Positions 1 through 8,384 of a DNA stretch of 39,349 bases are shown here, one piece after another. The notes under the pieces are model-generated. The model worked only from the letters and a program-made list of their open reading frames with translations, did no database searches and had not been told where the DNA came from. Position numbers and translations under genes: made by a program. Source of the DNA: UBA685 sp049889495 (lineage in GTDB: Bacteria; Pseudomonadota; Alphaproteobacteria; Puniceispirillales; Puniceispirillaceae). Location: assembly GCA_049889495.1 (NCBI GenBank), contig JBMHDH010000110.1:1-39349 (forward strand). The letters are read 5' to 3'. Within the stretch, counting starts at the first letter, position 1, and each line of letters opens with the position of its first letter.

Positions 1-20
1 TATAATCTTGGGAGAGAAAA

Positions 21-1205
21 ATGAAAAAGCTACTAAGCGCAGCCGCAATGGCCGCAGCACTAGCTTCACCAGCAATGGCAGATGGCCATGGTGTGAAGAT
101 TGGTGTGTTTTTGGGCTTCACTGGCCCGATTGAATCAATCGTTGCCAACATGGGTCCAGCTGCTGAAATGGCAATTAATGAAGTATCTGAAAGCGGCGCG
201 CTTTTGGGTGGTAAAAAAGTAACAGCTGTCCGTGGTGATACAACATGTGTGGACGCCGCAGCAGCCACAGCAACTGCCGAACGTTTGATCACAACAGATG
301 GCGTTGCTGCTATGGTTGGTGGTGACTGTTCTGGTGTCACTGGTGCAACATTGCAGAATGTGGCACGTCCAAACGGCATCGTCATGATTTCACCATCTGC
401 AACATCACCAGCTCTTTCAACAGCTGAAGATGACGGCTTGTTCTTCCGTACAGCCCCATCAGACGCACGTCAGGGCCAGATTGTTGCGCAGATCTTGAAA
501 GAAAAGGGCGTAAGCTCAATCGCGTTGACATACACAAACAACGATTATGGTAAGGGTCTAGCTGACTCAATCCAGATGAATTTCGAACAGCATGGCGGCG
601 AAGTCACAATTTCTGCTGCTCACGAAGATGGCAAAGGCGATTACTCAGCTGAAGTTGGCGCATTGGCGCAAGCTGGCGGTGAAGTTCTTGTTGTTGCTGG
701 TTACCTAGACCAAGGCGGTAAGGGTATCATCCAGGGCGCATTGGACACAGGCGCGTTTGACACATTCTATCTACCAGATGGCATGGTTGGTGATTCATTG
801 CCAGCGGCGATCGGTTCAGCATTGAACGGCTCTTATGGCGCAAACCCAGGCACAGACAGCCCAGGCGCAGCAAAATTCGCAGCAATGGCAGATGGCTTTG
901 ACGGCACATCAGCTTTCGCAGCTGAATCATATGACGCGGCTGCTTTGATCATGTTGGCGATGCAGGCTGCTGGTTCAACAGAATCAAGCGCTCTTAAAGA
1001 CAAAGTCTTTGAAGTCGCAAACGCACCAGGCGAAAAAATCTACCCAGGTGAGTTGGCGAAGGCGCTAAAGATCATTGCTGATGGCGGTGATGTTGACTAT
1101 GTCGGCGCATCTGCTGTTGAATTGATCGGTCCAGGTGAATCTGCTGGTAACTACCGTCAGATCGAGATCAAGGATCAGGCCATCTCAGTGGTTGGCTATC
1201 GCTAA
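21..1205 (+). CDS. Branched-chain amino acid-type ABC transporter substrate-binding protein
   Basis: Periplasmic ligand-binding component (type 1 periplasmic binding fold, LivJ/LivK family) of the importer encoded directly downstream. A signal peptide is visible: Lys-Lys at residues 2-3, a hydrophobic Ala-rich core, and a likely cleavage after Ala20 (AMA|DG). The mature protein starts with the family-typical IGVFLGFTGP strand, and an SPSATSPALS segment lies near residue 125. The 394-residue length is normal. GGGAG lies 5 to 10 bases before the ATG. Codon choice is unusually uniform (TCA Ser, ACA Thr, CCA Pro, GCA/GCT Ala) compared with the genes that follow, as expected for a highly expressed gene. 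Substrate cannot be fixed from sequence: branched-chain amino acids, other amino acids or amides are all possible. Confidence 0.9.
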   Translation: MKKLLSAAAMAAALASPAMADGHGVKIGVFLGFTGPIESIVANMGPAAEMAINEVSESGALLGGKKVTAVRGDTTCVDAAAATATAERLITTDGVAAMVGGDCSGVTGATLQNVARPNGIVMISPSATSPALSTAEDDGLFFRTAPSDARQGQIVAQILKEKGVSSIALTYTNNDYGKGLADSIQMNFEQHGGEVTISAAHEDGKGDYSAEVGALAQAGGEVLVVAGYLDQGGKGIIQGALDTGAFDTFYLPDGMVGDSLPAAIGSALNGSYGANPGTDSPGAAKFAAMADGFDGTSAFAAESYDAAALIMLAMQAAGSTESSALKDKVFEVANAPGEKIYPGELAKALKIIADGGDVDYVGASAVELIGPGESAGNYRQIEIKDQAISVVGYR

Positions 1206-1228
1206 GCCTTATTGGTTTTTACAAACAG

Positions 1229-1259
1229 AACAGCCCGATCATTTCGGGCTGTTTTTTTT
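1229..1259 (+). terminator. Rho-independent terminator after the binding-protein gene
   Basis: A 10-bp stem pairs 1229-1238 with 1244-1253 (core CAGCCCGA / TCGGGCTG) around a 5-nt loop and runs into eight T residues (1252-1259). It lies between the binding-protein gene and the four ABC genes. Partial read-through would give a large excess of binding protein over membrane components. Confidence 0.9.
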
Positions 1260-1329
1260 CCCATCATCTTTTCAATTTTCATTAATTTATTTATTTTTTT
1301 AAACCACAAACAATGAAGAGCAGTAATTC

Positions 1330-2115
1330 ATGATTGTTGTTGAAAATGTTCATAAACATTTCGGGGGCTTGCGCGCTGTAGATGGCGCGTCTTTGACCAT
1401 TAAAACGGGGGCGATTACGGGTTTAATTGGCCCAAATGGTGCTGGCAAGACGACCTTGTTTAATGTGATTGCTGGCCATTATAAGCCAACTTCAGGTCGC
1501 GTTTTGCTTGACGGCGAAGACATTAGCGGCCTGCCACCACATGACTTATTTGGCAAAGGCTTGTTACGGACCTTTCAGATTGCCCATGAATTTTCCACAT
1601 TAACCGTGCGCGAAAATCTTATGATGGTGCCTGCGGCACAATCTGGTGAAAGTTTGATTAGCACATGGTTAAGCCCCAAAAAGGTTGCTGAAGAAGAAGA
1701 ACGCGTTCGCGCCAAAGCAGATGAAGTGATCGAATTTCTGGAAATCGCGCATGTCGCAGATGAATTGGCTGGCAATCTATCAGGCGGTCAAAAAAAGCTG
1801 CTTGAGCTAGGGCGCACCATGATGGTTGATGCCAAAATCGTCTTTTTGGATGAGGTTGGCGCAGGGGTAAACCGGACCTTATTGCGCACCATCGGTGATG
1901 CGATTTTGCGTTTGAACCAAGAGCGCGGCTATACCTTTTGCATGATTGAACATGATATGGAATTTATCTCTCGCCTTTGTGACCCTGTGATTTGCATGGC
2001 AGAAGGCAAAGTGCTGGCAGAAGGCAGCGCAGAAGAGGTCAAAAATAACGAAGCGGTGATCGAAGCTTATTTGGGAACAGGCCTGAAGAATAAACCTGAA
2101 AAGGAGACTTCATAA
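1330..2115 (+). CDS. livG: ABC transporter ATP-binding protein, LivG-like
   Basis: First of the paired cytoplasmic ATPases that power the importer. Walker A GPNGAGKT is at residues 34-41, the signature LSGGQ near 150, Walker B VFLDE near 171-175 and the switch His in IEHDM near 208. The LivG-typical FxGLRAVDG start and the TFQIAHEF Q-loop region are present. One deviation: after the Walker B glutamate the sequence reads LDEVGAGVN, where this family usually has LDEPxAGLN; the catalytic Glu itself is kept. The stop overlaps the next start as TAATG, so translation is probably coupled to livF. Length of 261 aa is typical. Confidence 0.9.
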   Translation: MIVVENVHKHFGGLRAVDGASLTIKTGAITGLIGPNGAGKTTLFNVIAGHYKPTSGRVLLDGEDISGLPPHDLFGKGLLRTFQIAHEFSTLTVRENLMMVPAAQSGESLISTWLSPKKVAEEEERVRAKADEVIEFLEIAHVADELAGNLSGGQKKLLELGRTMMVDAKIVFLDEVGAGVNRTLLRTIGDAILRLNQERGYTFCMIEHDMEFISRLCDPVICMAEGKVLAEGSAEEVKNNEAVIEAYLGTGLKNKPEKETS

Positions 2116-2819
2116 TGGCATTTTTAATTGGGGAAAATATGACAGGCGGCTATGGCGGCGCTGATATTTTGCATGATTGCACCATAGGGGGCGAAAAAGG
2201 TGAAATTGCCGTTGTGGTTGGTCCAAATGGGGCAGGCAAATCAACAGCCATGAAAGCTGTTTTTGGCATGCTTGCCATTCGCGAAGGCCGCGTGCTTATG
2301 GATGGCGAAGACATTACCCATTTATCACCACAGGCCCGCGTGAATAAAGGTATGGGGTTTGTGCCGCAAACATCCAATGTCTTTACCTCTATGACAGTCG
2401 AAGAAAATCTAGAGATGGGCGCTTTCATCCGCGAAGATGATTTCCAAGACACGCTTGAACAGGTGTTTGATTTATTCCCAATTTTAAAAGAAAAACGGCG
2501 CCAGCCTGCAGGGGAATTATCTGGCGGCCAACGCCAACAAGTCGCTGTTGGCAGAGCTTTGATGACACAGCCAAAAATCTTGATGCTTGATGAGCCCACC
2601 GCTGGTGTTTCACCCATTGTTATGGATGAATTATTTGACCGCATTATTGAAATTGCCAAAACAGGCATTGCGATTTTGATGGTGGAACAAAATGCCAAGC
2701 AAGCTTTGAATATCGCTGATAAAGGGTATGTGCTGGTGCAAGGGCGCAATCGTTACACAGACACAGGGGCGAAATTGATGGCAGACCCTGATGTGCGCCG
2801 CGCATTCTTAGGGGGCTAA
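2115..2819 (+). CDS. livF: ABC transporter ATP-binding protein, LivF-like
   Basis: Second ATPase of the importer, expected to pair with LivG. Walker A GPNGAGKS begins near residue 36, the signature LSGGQRQQ near 135, and a canonical Walker B LMLDEPTAG near 155. The 234-residue length is that of LivF proteins. A good AAGGAG ribosome-binding site sits inside the end of livG, 7 to 8 bases upstream, and the TAATG overlap implies translational coupling. The next gene starts 4 bases after the stop, so these genes form one operon. Confidence 0.92.
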   Translation: MAFLIGENMTGGYGGADILHDCTIGGEKGEIAVVVGPNGAGKSTAMKAVFGMLAIREGRVLMDGEDITHLSPQARVNKGMGFVPQTSNVFTSMTVEENLEMGAFIREDDFQDTLEQVFDLFPILKEKRRQPAGELSGGQRQQVAVGRALMTQPKILMLDEPTAGVSPIVMDELFDRIIEIAKTGIAILMVEQNAKQALNIADKGYVLVQGRNRYTDTGAKLMADPDVRRAFLGG

Positions 2820-2823
2820 GGCA

Positions 2824-3834
2824 ATGGAAAGTTTAAACGCATTTATCTTATTAGCTAATTTCGTGCTGATCCCTGGCATCACCTATGGGTGTCAATTGGC
2901 TCTTGGGGCGCTTGGTGTCACCTTGATCTATGGCATTTTGCGCTTTTCGAATTTTGCGCATGGTGAAGCGATGTCATTTGGCGCAATGTCCGTAATTTTA
3001 TTTACATGGGTATTACAAAGCTGGGGCGTCTCGCTTGGGCCATTGCCAACAGCCTTGCTTGCCATTCCCGTTGGCATTGCCGCTGCGATTATGATGTTGC
3101 TGGTCACAGACAAAGTGGTTTATCGCTTTCACCGCGCCAAAAAAGCAAGCCCTGTGATTTTGATGATTGCCTCATTAGGGGTAATGTTCTTTTATCATGG
3201 TTTGATCCGCTTTATCATTGGCCCAAAGGACCGAAATTTCACAGATGGGGAACGCTTTATCGTCACAGCTCGTCAATTCAAAGAGATGACAGGCATGGCA
3301 CAAGGCATGTCCTTAAAAATGACACAAGGCATCACCGTAATCATCACGATCATCTGTGTGGCCGCTTTATTCTATTTCTTGAATAAAACACGCACAGGCA
3401 AGTCAATGCGCGCCTATTCAGATAATGAAAATCTGGCGTTGCTATCTGGCATTAACCCAGACCGTGTTGTTATGATCACATGGATTTTGGTGGGTGGTCT
3501 TGTGACCATTGCTGGCACTTTATATGGTCTTGATAAAAGCTATAAGCCCTTTACCTATCTCCAGCTTTTATTGCCGATTTTTGCGGCGGCGATTGTGGGC
3601 GGTCTTGGCTCACCATTGGGGGCGATTGCAGGTGGTTTTGTCATCGCGCTTTCTGAAGTGCTTTTGACCTTTGCCTATAAACGCTTCCTTGGTTATTTGA
3701 TGCCTGATGGGTGGCAAGCAGATGGGTTGGTTCAGCTGTTATCAACAGATTATAAATTTGCGGTATCATTCTCGGTTCTTGTGATTGTCTTGCTCGTCAG
3801 GCCAACAGGGATTTTTAAGGGGCAGTCATTATGA
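2824..3834 (+). CDS. livH: ABC transporter permease, LivH-like
   Basis: Inner-membrane permease subunit with about eight hydrophobic segments over 336 residues. The LivH/BPD_transp_2 hallmark FSNFAHGEAMSFGA is near residues 40-53, and a Gly-rich AAIVGGLGSPLGAIAGG segment, the usual ATPase-coupling region, lies near 255-275. Its stop overlaps the start of livM by four bases (ATGA). Substrate specificity is undetermined. Confidence 0.9.
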   Translation: MESLNAFILLANFVLIPGITYGCQLALGALGVTLIYGILRFSNFAHGEAMSFGAMSVILFTWVLQSWGVSLGPLPTALLAIPVGIAAAIMMLLVTDKVVYRFHRAKKASPVILMIASLGVMFFYHGLIRFIIGPKDRNFTDGERFIVTARQFKEMTGMAQGMSLKMTQGITVIITIICVAALFYFLNKTRTGKSMRAYSDNENLALLSGINPDRVVMITWILVGGLVTIAGTLYGLDKSYKPFTYLQLLLPIFAAAIVGGLGSPLGAIAGGFVIALSEVLLTFAYKRFLGYLMPDGWQADGLVQLLSTDYKFAVSFSVLVIVLLVRPTGIFKGQSL

Positions 3835-5147
3835 TTTTGAAAAACAGAACCGTAACCCTTTATGCGGGCATGGCCTTGCTTTATGTCGCAGTTGGCGTTT
3901 TGCAAAGCTGGAATTTGTCTCTTGCGATCCTCAATCTAGGCCTAATTTCTGCGATCATGGCATTGGGTGTTAACATCCAATGGGGCTATGCTGGCTTGTT
4001 AAATGTGGGCGTGATGGGCTTTGCCGCGCTAGGCGGTTTGGCGGCCATTTTAGTTTCTGCCCCACCCGTTCAAGAAGCATGGGCCGCTGGTGGTGCTGGT
4101 ATTTTATATGCGCTGATCACCATTGTGATGATGATTGTTGCCATCTTTTATGCTTATCGCCACACCACAGGTCGGCGTCGCCAACTAACCATTACTGCCA
4201 TTGGCATTATTGGGTATTTTGTGGCACGTCATTTTTATGGCCCTGCCACAGATGCGATTGAACAGGTGAACCCTGCCACATCTGGTTATCTAGGTGGTGC
4301 TGGTATGCCAATTATCTTTTCATGGTTTGTCGGTGGCCTGTTTGCCGCGGCGGCGGCTTGGGTGGTTGGCAAGGTGGCATTGGGATTGCGTTCTGATTAT
4401 CTTGCCATTGCCACATTGGGCATCTCAGAAATCATCATTGCGATTTTGAAATTTGAAGATTGGATGACCAGAGGCGTTAAAAACGTCATTGGCCTGCCTC
4501 GTCCCGTGCCTTATGAGGTGAATATTCAAAATTCCGTATTTTTCCAAGACTTGGCCGCATCAGCCAATATCCCCCTCGTGGAATTTTCATCTATCATCGT
4601 GAAATTGTGTTATGCGGTGCTTTTTGGCTTGGTCTTATTGTTCATTTTATACCTATCTGAAAAAGCCTTGAACTCACCATGGGGCCGCATGATGCGAGCC
4701 ATCAGAGATAATGAAACAGCCGCTGAAGCCATGGGCAAGGATGTCACAGGCCGTCATTTACAAGTATTTATTTTAGGATCTGCCGTGATTGGTGTCGCGG
4801 GGGCCATGTTGACCACAATTGATGGCCAATTTACCCCTGCCTCATACCAGCCCTTGCGCTTTACCTTTTTGATTTGGGTAATGGTGATCGTCGGCGGTTC
4901 AGGCAATAATAAAGGCGCTGTCTTGGGTGGCTTTTTGATCTGGTTTGCATGGGTTGAAGCCGAACCAATTGGTCTATGGCTGATGGATGTGATCACATCT
5001 GGCATGGCAGAAGATAATGCATTGCGTGTTCATTTGCTTGGCAGTGCTGCCCATATGCGCTTGATGACCATGGGCCTGATCTTGCTTCTTGTCTTGCGCT
5101 TTGCGCCAAAGGGGCTTTTGCCAGAACGTCTGCAATCATCGAAATAA
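3831..5147 (+). CDS. livM: ABC transporter permease, LivM-like
   Basis: Second inner-membrane permease subunit of the importer. Family features include WGYAGLLNVGVMGFAALGG near residues 48-66, SDYLAIATLGISEI near 188-201, and the EAA-like SPWGRMMRAIRDNETAAEAMGKD loop near 284-306 that contacts the ATPases. At 438 aa it is longer than many LivM proteins (commonly about 300-425); the extra length is a hydrophilic loop plus an additional hydrophobic helix around residues 90-180. It is the last gene of the liv operon and converges on hemY. Only weak inverted repeats (5148-5196) lie between them, with no clear T-run terminator. Confidence 0.88.
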   Translation: MILKNRTVTLYAGMALLYVAVGVLQSWNLSLAILNLGLISAIMALGVNIQWGYAGLLNVGVMGFAALGGLAAILVSAPPVQEAWAAGGAGILYALITIVMMIVAIFYAYRHTTGRRRQLTITAIGIIGYFVARHFYGPATDAIEQVNPATSGYLGGAGMPIIFSWFVGGLFAAAAAWVVGKVALGLRSDYLAIATLGISEIIIAILKFEDWMTRGVKNVIGLPRPVPYEVNIQNSVFFQDLAASANIPLVEFSSIIVKLCYAVLFGLVLLFILYLSEKALNSPWGRMMRAIRDNETAAEAMGKDVTGRHLQVFILGSAVIGVAGAMLTTIDGQFTPASYQPLRFTFLIWVMVIVGGSGNNKGAVLGGFLIWFAWVEAEPIGLWLMDVITSGMAEDNALRVHLLGSAAHMRLMTMGLILLLVLRFAPKGLLPERLQSSK

Positions 5148-5199
5148 GCTAAAAATAGCCCCTCATTTATGTCCTATTTTAGTGGGGCAAATGAGGTGG

Positions 5200-6525
5200 T
5201 TAGGATGAGGTGGCTGGTTGGTGCCAATGAATTTGCGCAGGGGCCGCGCAATGGCCACATTCAAATTCATAATCTGGCCTGTCACTGTGACAGGCTTGGC
5301 ATTGCCATCGGCTCGCTCTAGGGGCCTGTGAGGCAGCTTCAAGCGCGCTTTGATACGCTGCTTCATCTTCAACCCCCGCCGCAATTGCTGCGGCAATCCG
5401 ATAATCATCATTGGTGCGCGGCGTCTCAGGGCTGATATGTTCCAACATTTGAGACGCAGATGCCCAAATGCCCGCATGAATGGCAAAACGCGCAATTTCG
5501 CGATAGGCATGATCAGGTTGTGCTGATTTTTCAGCCAGTTTTGCCGCATAGCTGATAAAAGCCCCATCATTGCCAGATTTGGCATCTCGCAATGCGGCAA
5601 GGCTTGATGGTTGTGGCACCAGCAAAAAGCCTTTTTCGGCAATTTTAACTGCCTTGCGCGTCTCTGATTTGGCAAGATATCTTGCGGTTAATCCCACAAT
5701 GGCAGGGCTGAAAGACGGCAAGATTGATAAAGCCTGTTCAAGATACGCAATCGCATCCTTGCTGTCATCGGCCCCTTCTGCCATTTCTGTTAACAAGCTT
5801 GCCATCATGGTTTTTGCTTTGGCAATTTCACCTGCATTCTGACCACCTGATTGATTGAGATAAACACTTAAACAATCTGTGGCTCTGCCCCATTGTTTGT
5901 CTTTTAGGGCCTGTTGCAAAATGAAATGAGCGGCTTCTGATGATGTGGGCTCAAGCGCAAAGGCTTTTTGCGCTGCGCTTAACGCTTTGGGGTTGATATT
6001 CTGCCCCTTTAAATTTGCGCCGCCAGCATCCTGCTGATAAAGCCGCATCAAACCTAATTGCCCAAAATAAGATGTTGTCTCATCAGCTGCTAATTTTTTG
6101 AAATAACGGCTAGCCGCTTTGCTATCACCTCTGGCATAGGCAGATTGCGCTGAGAGCAAATCAGTCAAAATGCCTTTTTCCAATAATTTTTCAGCACGCC
6201 TTGCTTGTTTTGCCGCAGCCCCGCTATCACCAGCGGCCAAGGCTACAAACCCCAATGATAATGCCTTTTCCCCTTTGGCGCGTCTGCGTGCTTGCCAGCC
6301 TGCTGAAAACAGGCTTGGCCAGCGAAACAGCGCGCGCACCATCCGATCAATCAGGATTAACAAAATGCCAAAGCCTGCGATGCCAACCACTAAATTAGAG
6401 GTCTCAAGCTCCATCTGATACCCAAGCCATGTGATAGATGTGATGCCACTTTGTTGTGATAACCAGCTTGCGGCAAAGGCAATCAAAAGGCCAATAATGG
6501 TGAAAAATAACACACGCAACATCAT
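5200..6525 (-). CDS. hemY: HemY-like TPR membrane protein
   Basis: HemY-family protein of the hemC-hemD-x-hemY cluster. It is not the protoporphyrinogen oxidase that shares the name; its biochemical role is uncertain. Two N-terminal hydrophobic helices (residues about 4-24 and 43-63) precede an Arg-rich cytoplasmic hinge and an Ala-rich helical region of TPR-like repeats. The C-terminus carries two Cys pairs (CQAC and CGHC) spaced like a small zinc ribbon, seen in alphaproteobacterial HemY. The ATG overlaps the upstream stop as ATGA; a second ATG follows directly and could be the true start. Terminal gene of the minus-strand operon. Confidence 0.83.
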   Translation of the reverse strand: MMLRVLFFTIIGLLIAFAASWLSQQSGITSITWLGYQMELETSNLVVGIAGFGILLILIDRMVRALFRWPSLFSAGWQARRRAKGEKALSLGFVALAAGDSGAAAKQARRAEKLLEKGILTDLLSAQSAYARGDSKAASRYFKKLAADETTSYFGQLGLMRLYQQDAGGANLKGQNINPKALSAAQKAFALEPTSSEAAHFILQQALKDKQWGRATDCLSVYLNQSGGQNAGEIAKAKTMMASLLTEMAEGADDSKDAIAYLEQALSILPSFSPAIVGLTARYLAKSETRKAVKIAEKGFLLVPQPSSLAALRDAKSGNDGAFISYAAKLAEKSAQPDHAYREIARFAIHAGIWASASQMLEHISPETPRTNDDYRIAAAIAAGVEDEAAYQSALEAASQAPRASRWQCQACHSDRPDYEFECGHCAAPAQIHWHQPATSS

Positions 6526-7574
6526 TGTGAGCCTTTGTCTGTTTTGTGATCGGACGCTGTTTTATCTTGGCTGATTTGTGCCAGCTGTGCCAGCAATAGC
6601 TGTTCCAAAACCGTCTCGGCAGATAGCCGCCCTTTGGCTTTGCTTACCCACGCAAGACTTGGCTTATCACCACTTGATTGCGCGGCTTCAACCAGCTCTA
6701 AGAGGCTGAGATTTTGGGGTATTTCAGCCAAAAGAGATGATCCTTGATCCTCTTTTTCCAAGATTTTTTTATCACCTGCGACTTCGCGTAAATTCACCAA
6801 CTTTGCCAGCCAATTTTGCACCCCATCCATAATCCCGCCTGTTGGCGGATCTTCTTGTGGCTGAGCGGCGCCTATCTGGTCAAACAGACGCAAAGCATCT
6901 GCCTCACGCAACAAAGATCTGTGGGTTTCATCACCAGCCTCTCTTATGGCTTTGGTAAGTGTTTGGCGATGCGCATCATCAGGCAAATAAGATAATAAAG
7001 GCAGATAAGGTGATAATGGTTGGCCTTGTTTTGCGCTTTGCCACATGGCCAATGTAAGAGATAACGGAACCGATATTGTGCCTGCCTCATCAGCCATTCT
7101 TGGCACCTGATTTGATAGGGAGGCTTGTAAATTCAACACCTTTTTTTCCAAATCACCGATGTTTTGGTTGGTGTCTTCTAGGTCCGCTAGCCGTCTATTT
7201 TGATCTGATGATTGGCTTTGAACATCAGATGCAAGCGCGGCAAGCTTATCTTCGAGCTGCCTTTGATGTACGGCTTGTTGATCTATATGACTCACAAGAT
7301 TTTGCACCACATTTTGTTGGTGCCATAGCCCATAAGACGCAAGCGCAACTGCGCCACAAGAGATCAACAAGGCGCCGATCAACAGCCCGCTGTTGCTCTG
7401 GCGCTGTTTTTGTTCTTTGGAAGGGACCTTTTTTGCCGCCACTTTATTTTGCGCTTTATTTTGGGATTTAGGGGGCGCTTTTGTTTCACGAACCACAGCT
7501 TGCCCTTCAATCACATCATCTGTTTGTGATGTGGCCTTGGCAGATGTTTGGTCTGTTGTGTTTTCGGTGCCCAA
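6522..7574 (-). CDS. Mic60/mitofilin-like coiled-coil membrane protein
   Basis: Single-pass inner-membrane protein with bacterial mitofilin (Mic60) architecture. A basic, Gln/Lys-rich N-terminus precedes one transmembrane helix (SGLLIGALLISCGAVALASY), then a long heptad-rich coiled coil (HIDQQAVHQRQLEDKLAALA onward) and a C-terminal amphipathic region ending in NWLAKLVNLREV, like the mitofilin signature. Position between hemD and hemY is the usual alphaproteobacterial context. The frame stays open into hemD up to 7730, but that part looks like a shadow. I place the start at TTG 7574, preceded by GGGGAT at 6-nt spacing and just after the hemD stop; no in-frame ATG lies nearby. Expected length about 350 aa. 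Family call moderately sure; exact start uncertain. Confidence 0.68.
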   Translation of the reverse strand: MGTENTTDQTSAKATSQTDDVIEGQAVVRETKAPPKSQNKAQNKVAAKKVPSKEQKQRQSNSGLLIGALLISCGAVALASYGLWHQQNVVQNLVSHIDQQAVHQRQLEDKLAALASDVQSQSSDQNRRLADLEDTNQNIGDLEKKVLNLQASLSNQVPRMADEAGTISVPLSLTLAMWQSAKQGQPLSPYLPLLSYLPDDAHRQTLTKAIREAGDETHRSLLREADALRLFDQIGAAQPQEDPPTGGIMDGVQNWLAKLVNLREVAGDKKILEKEDQGSSLLAEIPQNLSLLELVEAAQSSGDKPSLAWVSKAKGRLSAETVLEQLLLAQLAQISQDKTASDHKTDKGSQ

Positions 7575-7593
7575 GCTGTTATCCCCAATTTTT

Positions 7594-8352
7594 TTATGTC
7601 TTTTGGCCAATCTGTTTGTGACGCCACCGCACAAGCGCTTGCACTGATACCGCTCGCTTCCGCCGTGCTTGCCATACAGATGACCAACCAGATTTGCGCG
7701 CGGCATTACCGACCGCTTCAGAGACCACATAAAGATCTATATTGTGACAAGCCTGCCATAATTTATGGTGATGAAGCAAATCTTCAAACTGGCCCAATTG
7801 CGCTTGCGATAAAGCCATGATCCCTGTGATCTGAGCTGTGGCAAGTGCATGACACACATCATCAGCCAAAGCAGCTGCAGGCACCATTTCATAAATGATT
7901 GCCTCAGTGATATCTTGGCCCATTTCATGCAAAGCCCCTGCGATATCAAAGCTGATTTTTACAGCACGCAACCAGCATAGATGGCGGCCTTTGGCAGCAG
8001 GATGAGTGGCGATCATATCTGCCAAAGCACGGCCATCAGATGGGCCGTGATAGACATTATAATACCCCTTTTGCCTGGCTGATGCCGCGCTCGCTCTGCC
8101 AACGGTAAAGACAGGACGCGCATAAAGATCAACTTGTGCGCTATCTGATCCCTTATTTGCCCCTTGTTGCGGCAACGCATCTGCGGCTTGTTGGCTTGTT
8201 AGGATATAGCCATCTGCTTGCCCAATGACTATGTTATCATATGATTTTTGTTCAGCGATCATGACAGGCGCGATCACAACAGGCACGTGATATTTGGCCA
8301 AACGCGCTTGATCAGCTTCTGCCAAATTTTGATCACGAAGTGATAAAATCAT
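7594..8352 (-). CDS. hemD: Uroporphyrinogen-III synthase
   Basis: Cyclises hydroxymethylbilane, the HemC product, to uroporphyrinogen III with inversion of ring D. The family diverges strongly, so the call rests on shape and context: 252 aa, an N-terminal LSLRDQNLAEADQARLAKYHV stretch equivalent to the usual TRP...LAxxG motif, a mid-protein YYNVYHGPSDGRALADMI segment, and position directly behind hemC. AAAGGG lies about 5 bases before the ATG. The gap to hemC is 32 bp, so the two are co-transcribed. Confidence 0.85.
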   Translation of the reverse strand: MILSLRDQNLAEADQARLAKYHVPVVIAPVMIAEQKSYDNIVIGQADGYILTSQQAADALPQQGANKGSDSAQVDLYARPVFTVGRASAASARQKGYYNVYHGPSDGRALADMIATHPAAKGRHLCWLRAVKISFDIAGALHEMGQDITEAIIYEMVPAAALADDVCHALATAQITGIMALSQAQLGQFEDLLHHHKLWQACHNIDLYVVSEAVGNAARKSGWSSVWQARRKRAVSVQALVRWRHKQIGQKT

Positions 8353-8384
8353 CTGTTACCCTTTATCGGATGCGCCTTTTTTGA

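Noticed and set aside
1..6. TATAAT at the very start of the window as a -10 element
   Set aside because: A start from it would fall on the ribosome-binding site of the next gene, leaving almost no leader, and the -35 region is outside the window.
2150..2749. A 199-codon open frame antisense to livF
   Set aside because: It lies fully opposite a conserved ATPase gene, its product is Ser/Ile/Pro-rich without motifs, and it has no ribosome-binding site. It is a shadow of the livF codon pattern.
5163..5675. A 170-codon frame on the same strand as hemY, in another register
   Set aside because: hemY in its own frame is supported by membrane helices and the C-terminal Cys pairs. This frame is low-complexity and basic with no recognisable features.
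7575..7730. N-terminal 52 codons of the longest Mic60-frame open reading frame
   Set aside because: They overlap hemD in another frame, look unlike Mic60 N-termini, and lack a ribosome-binding site; the TTG at 7574 fits better.
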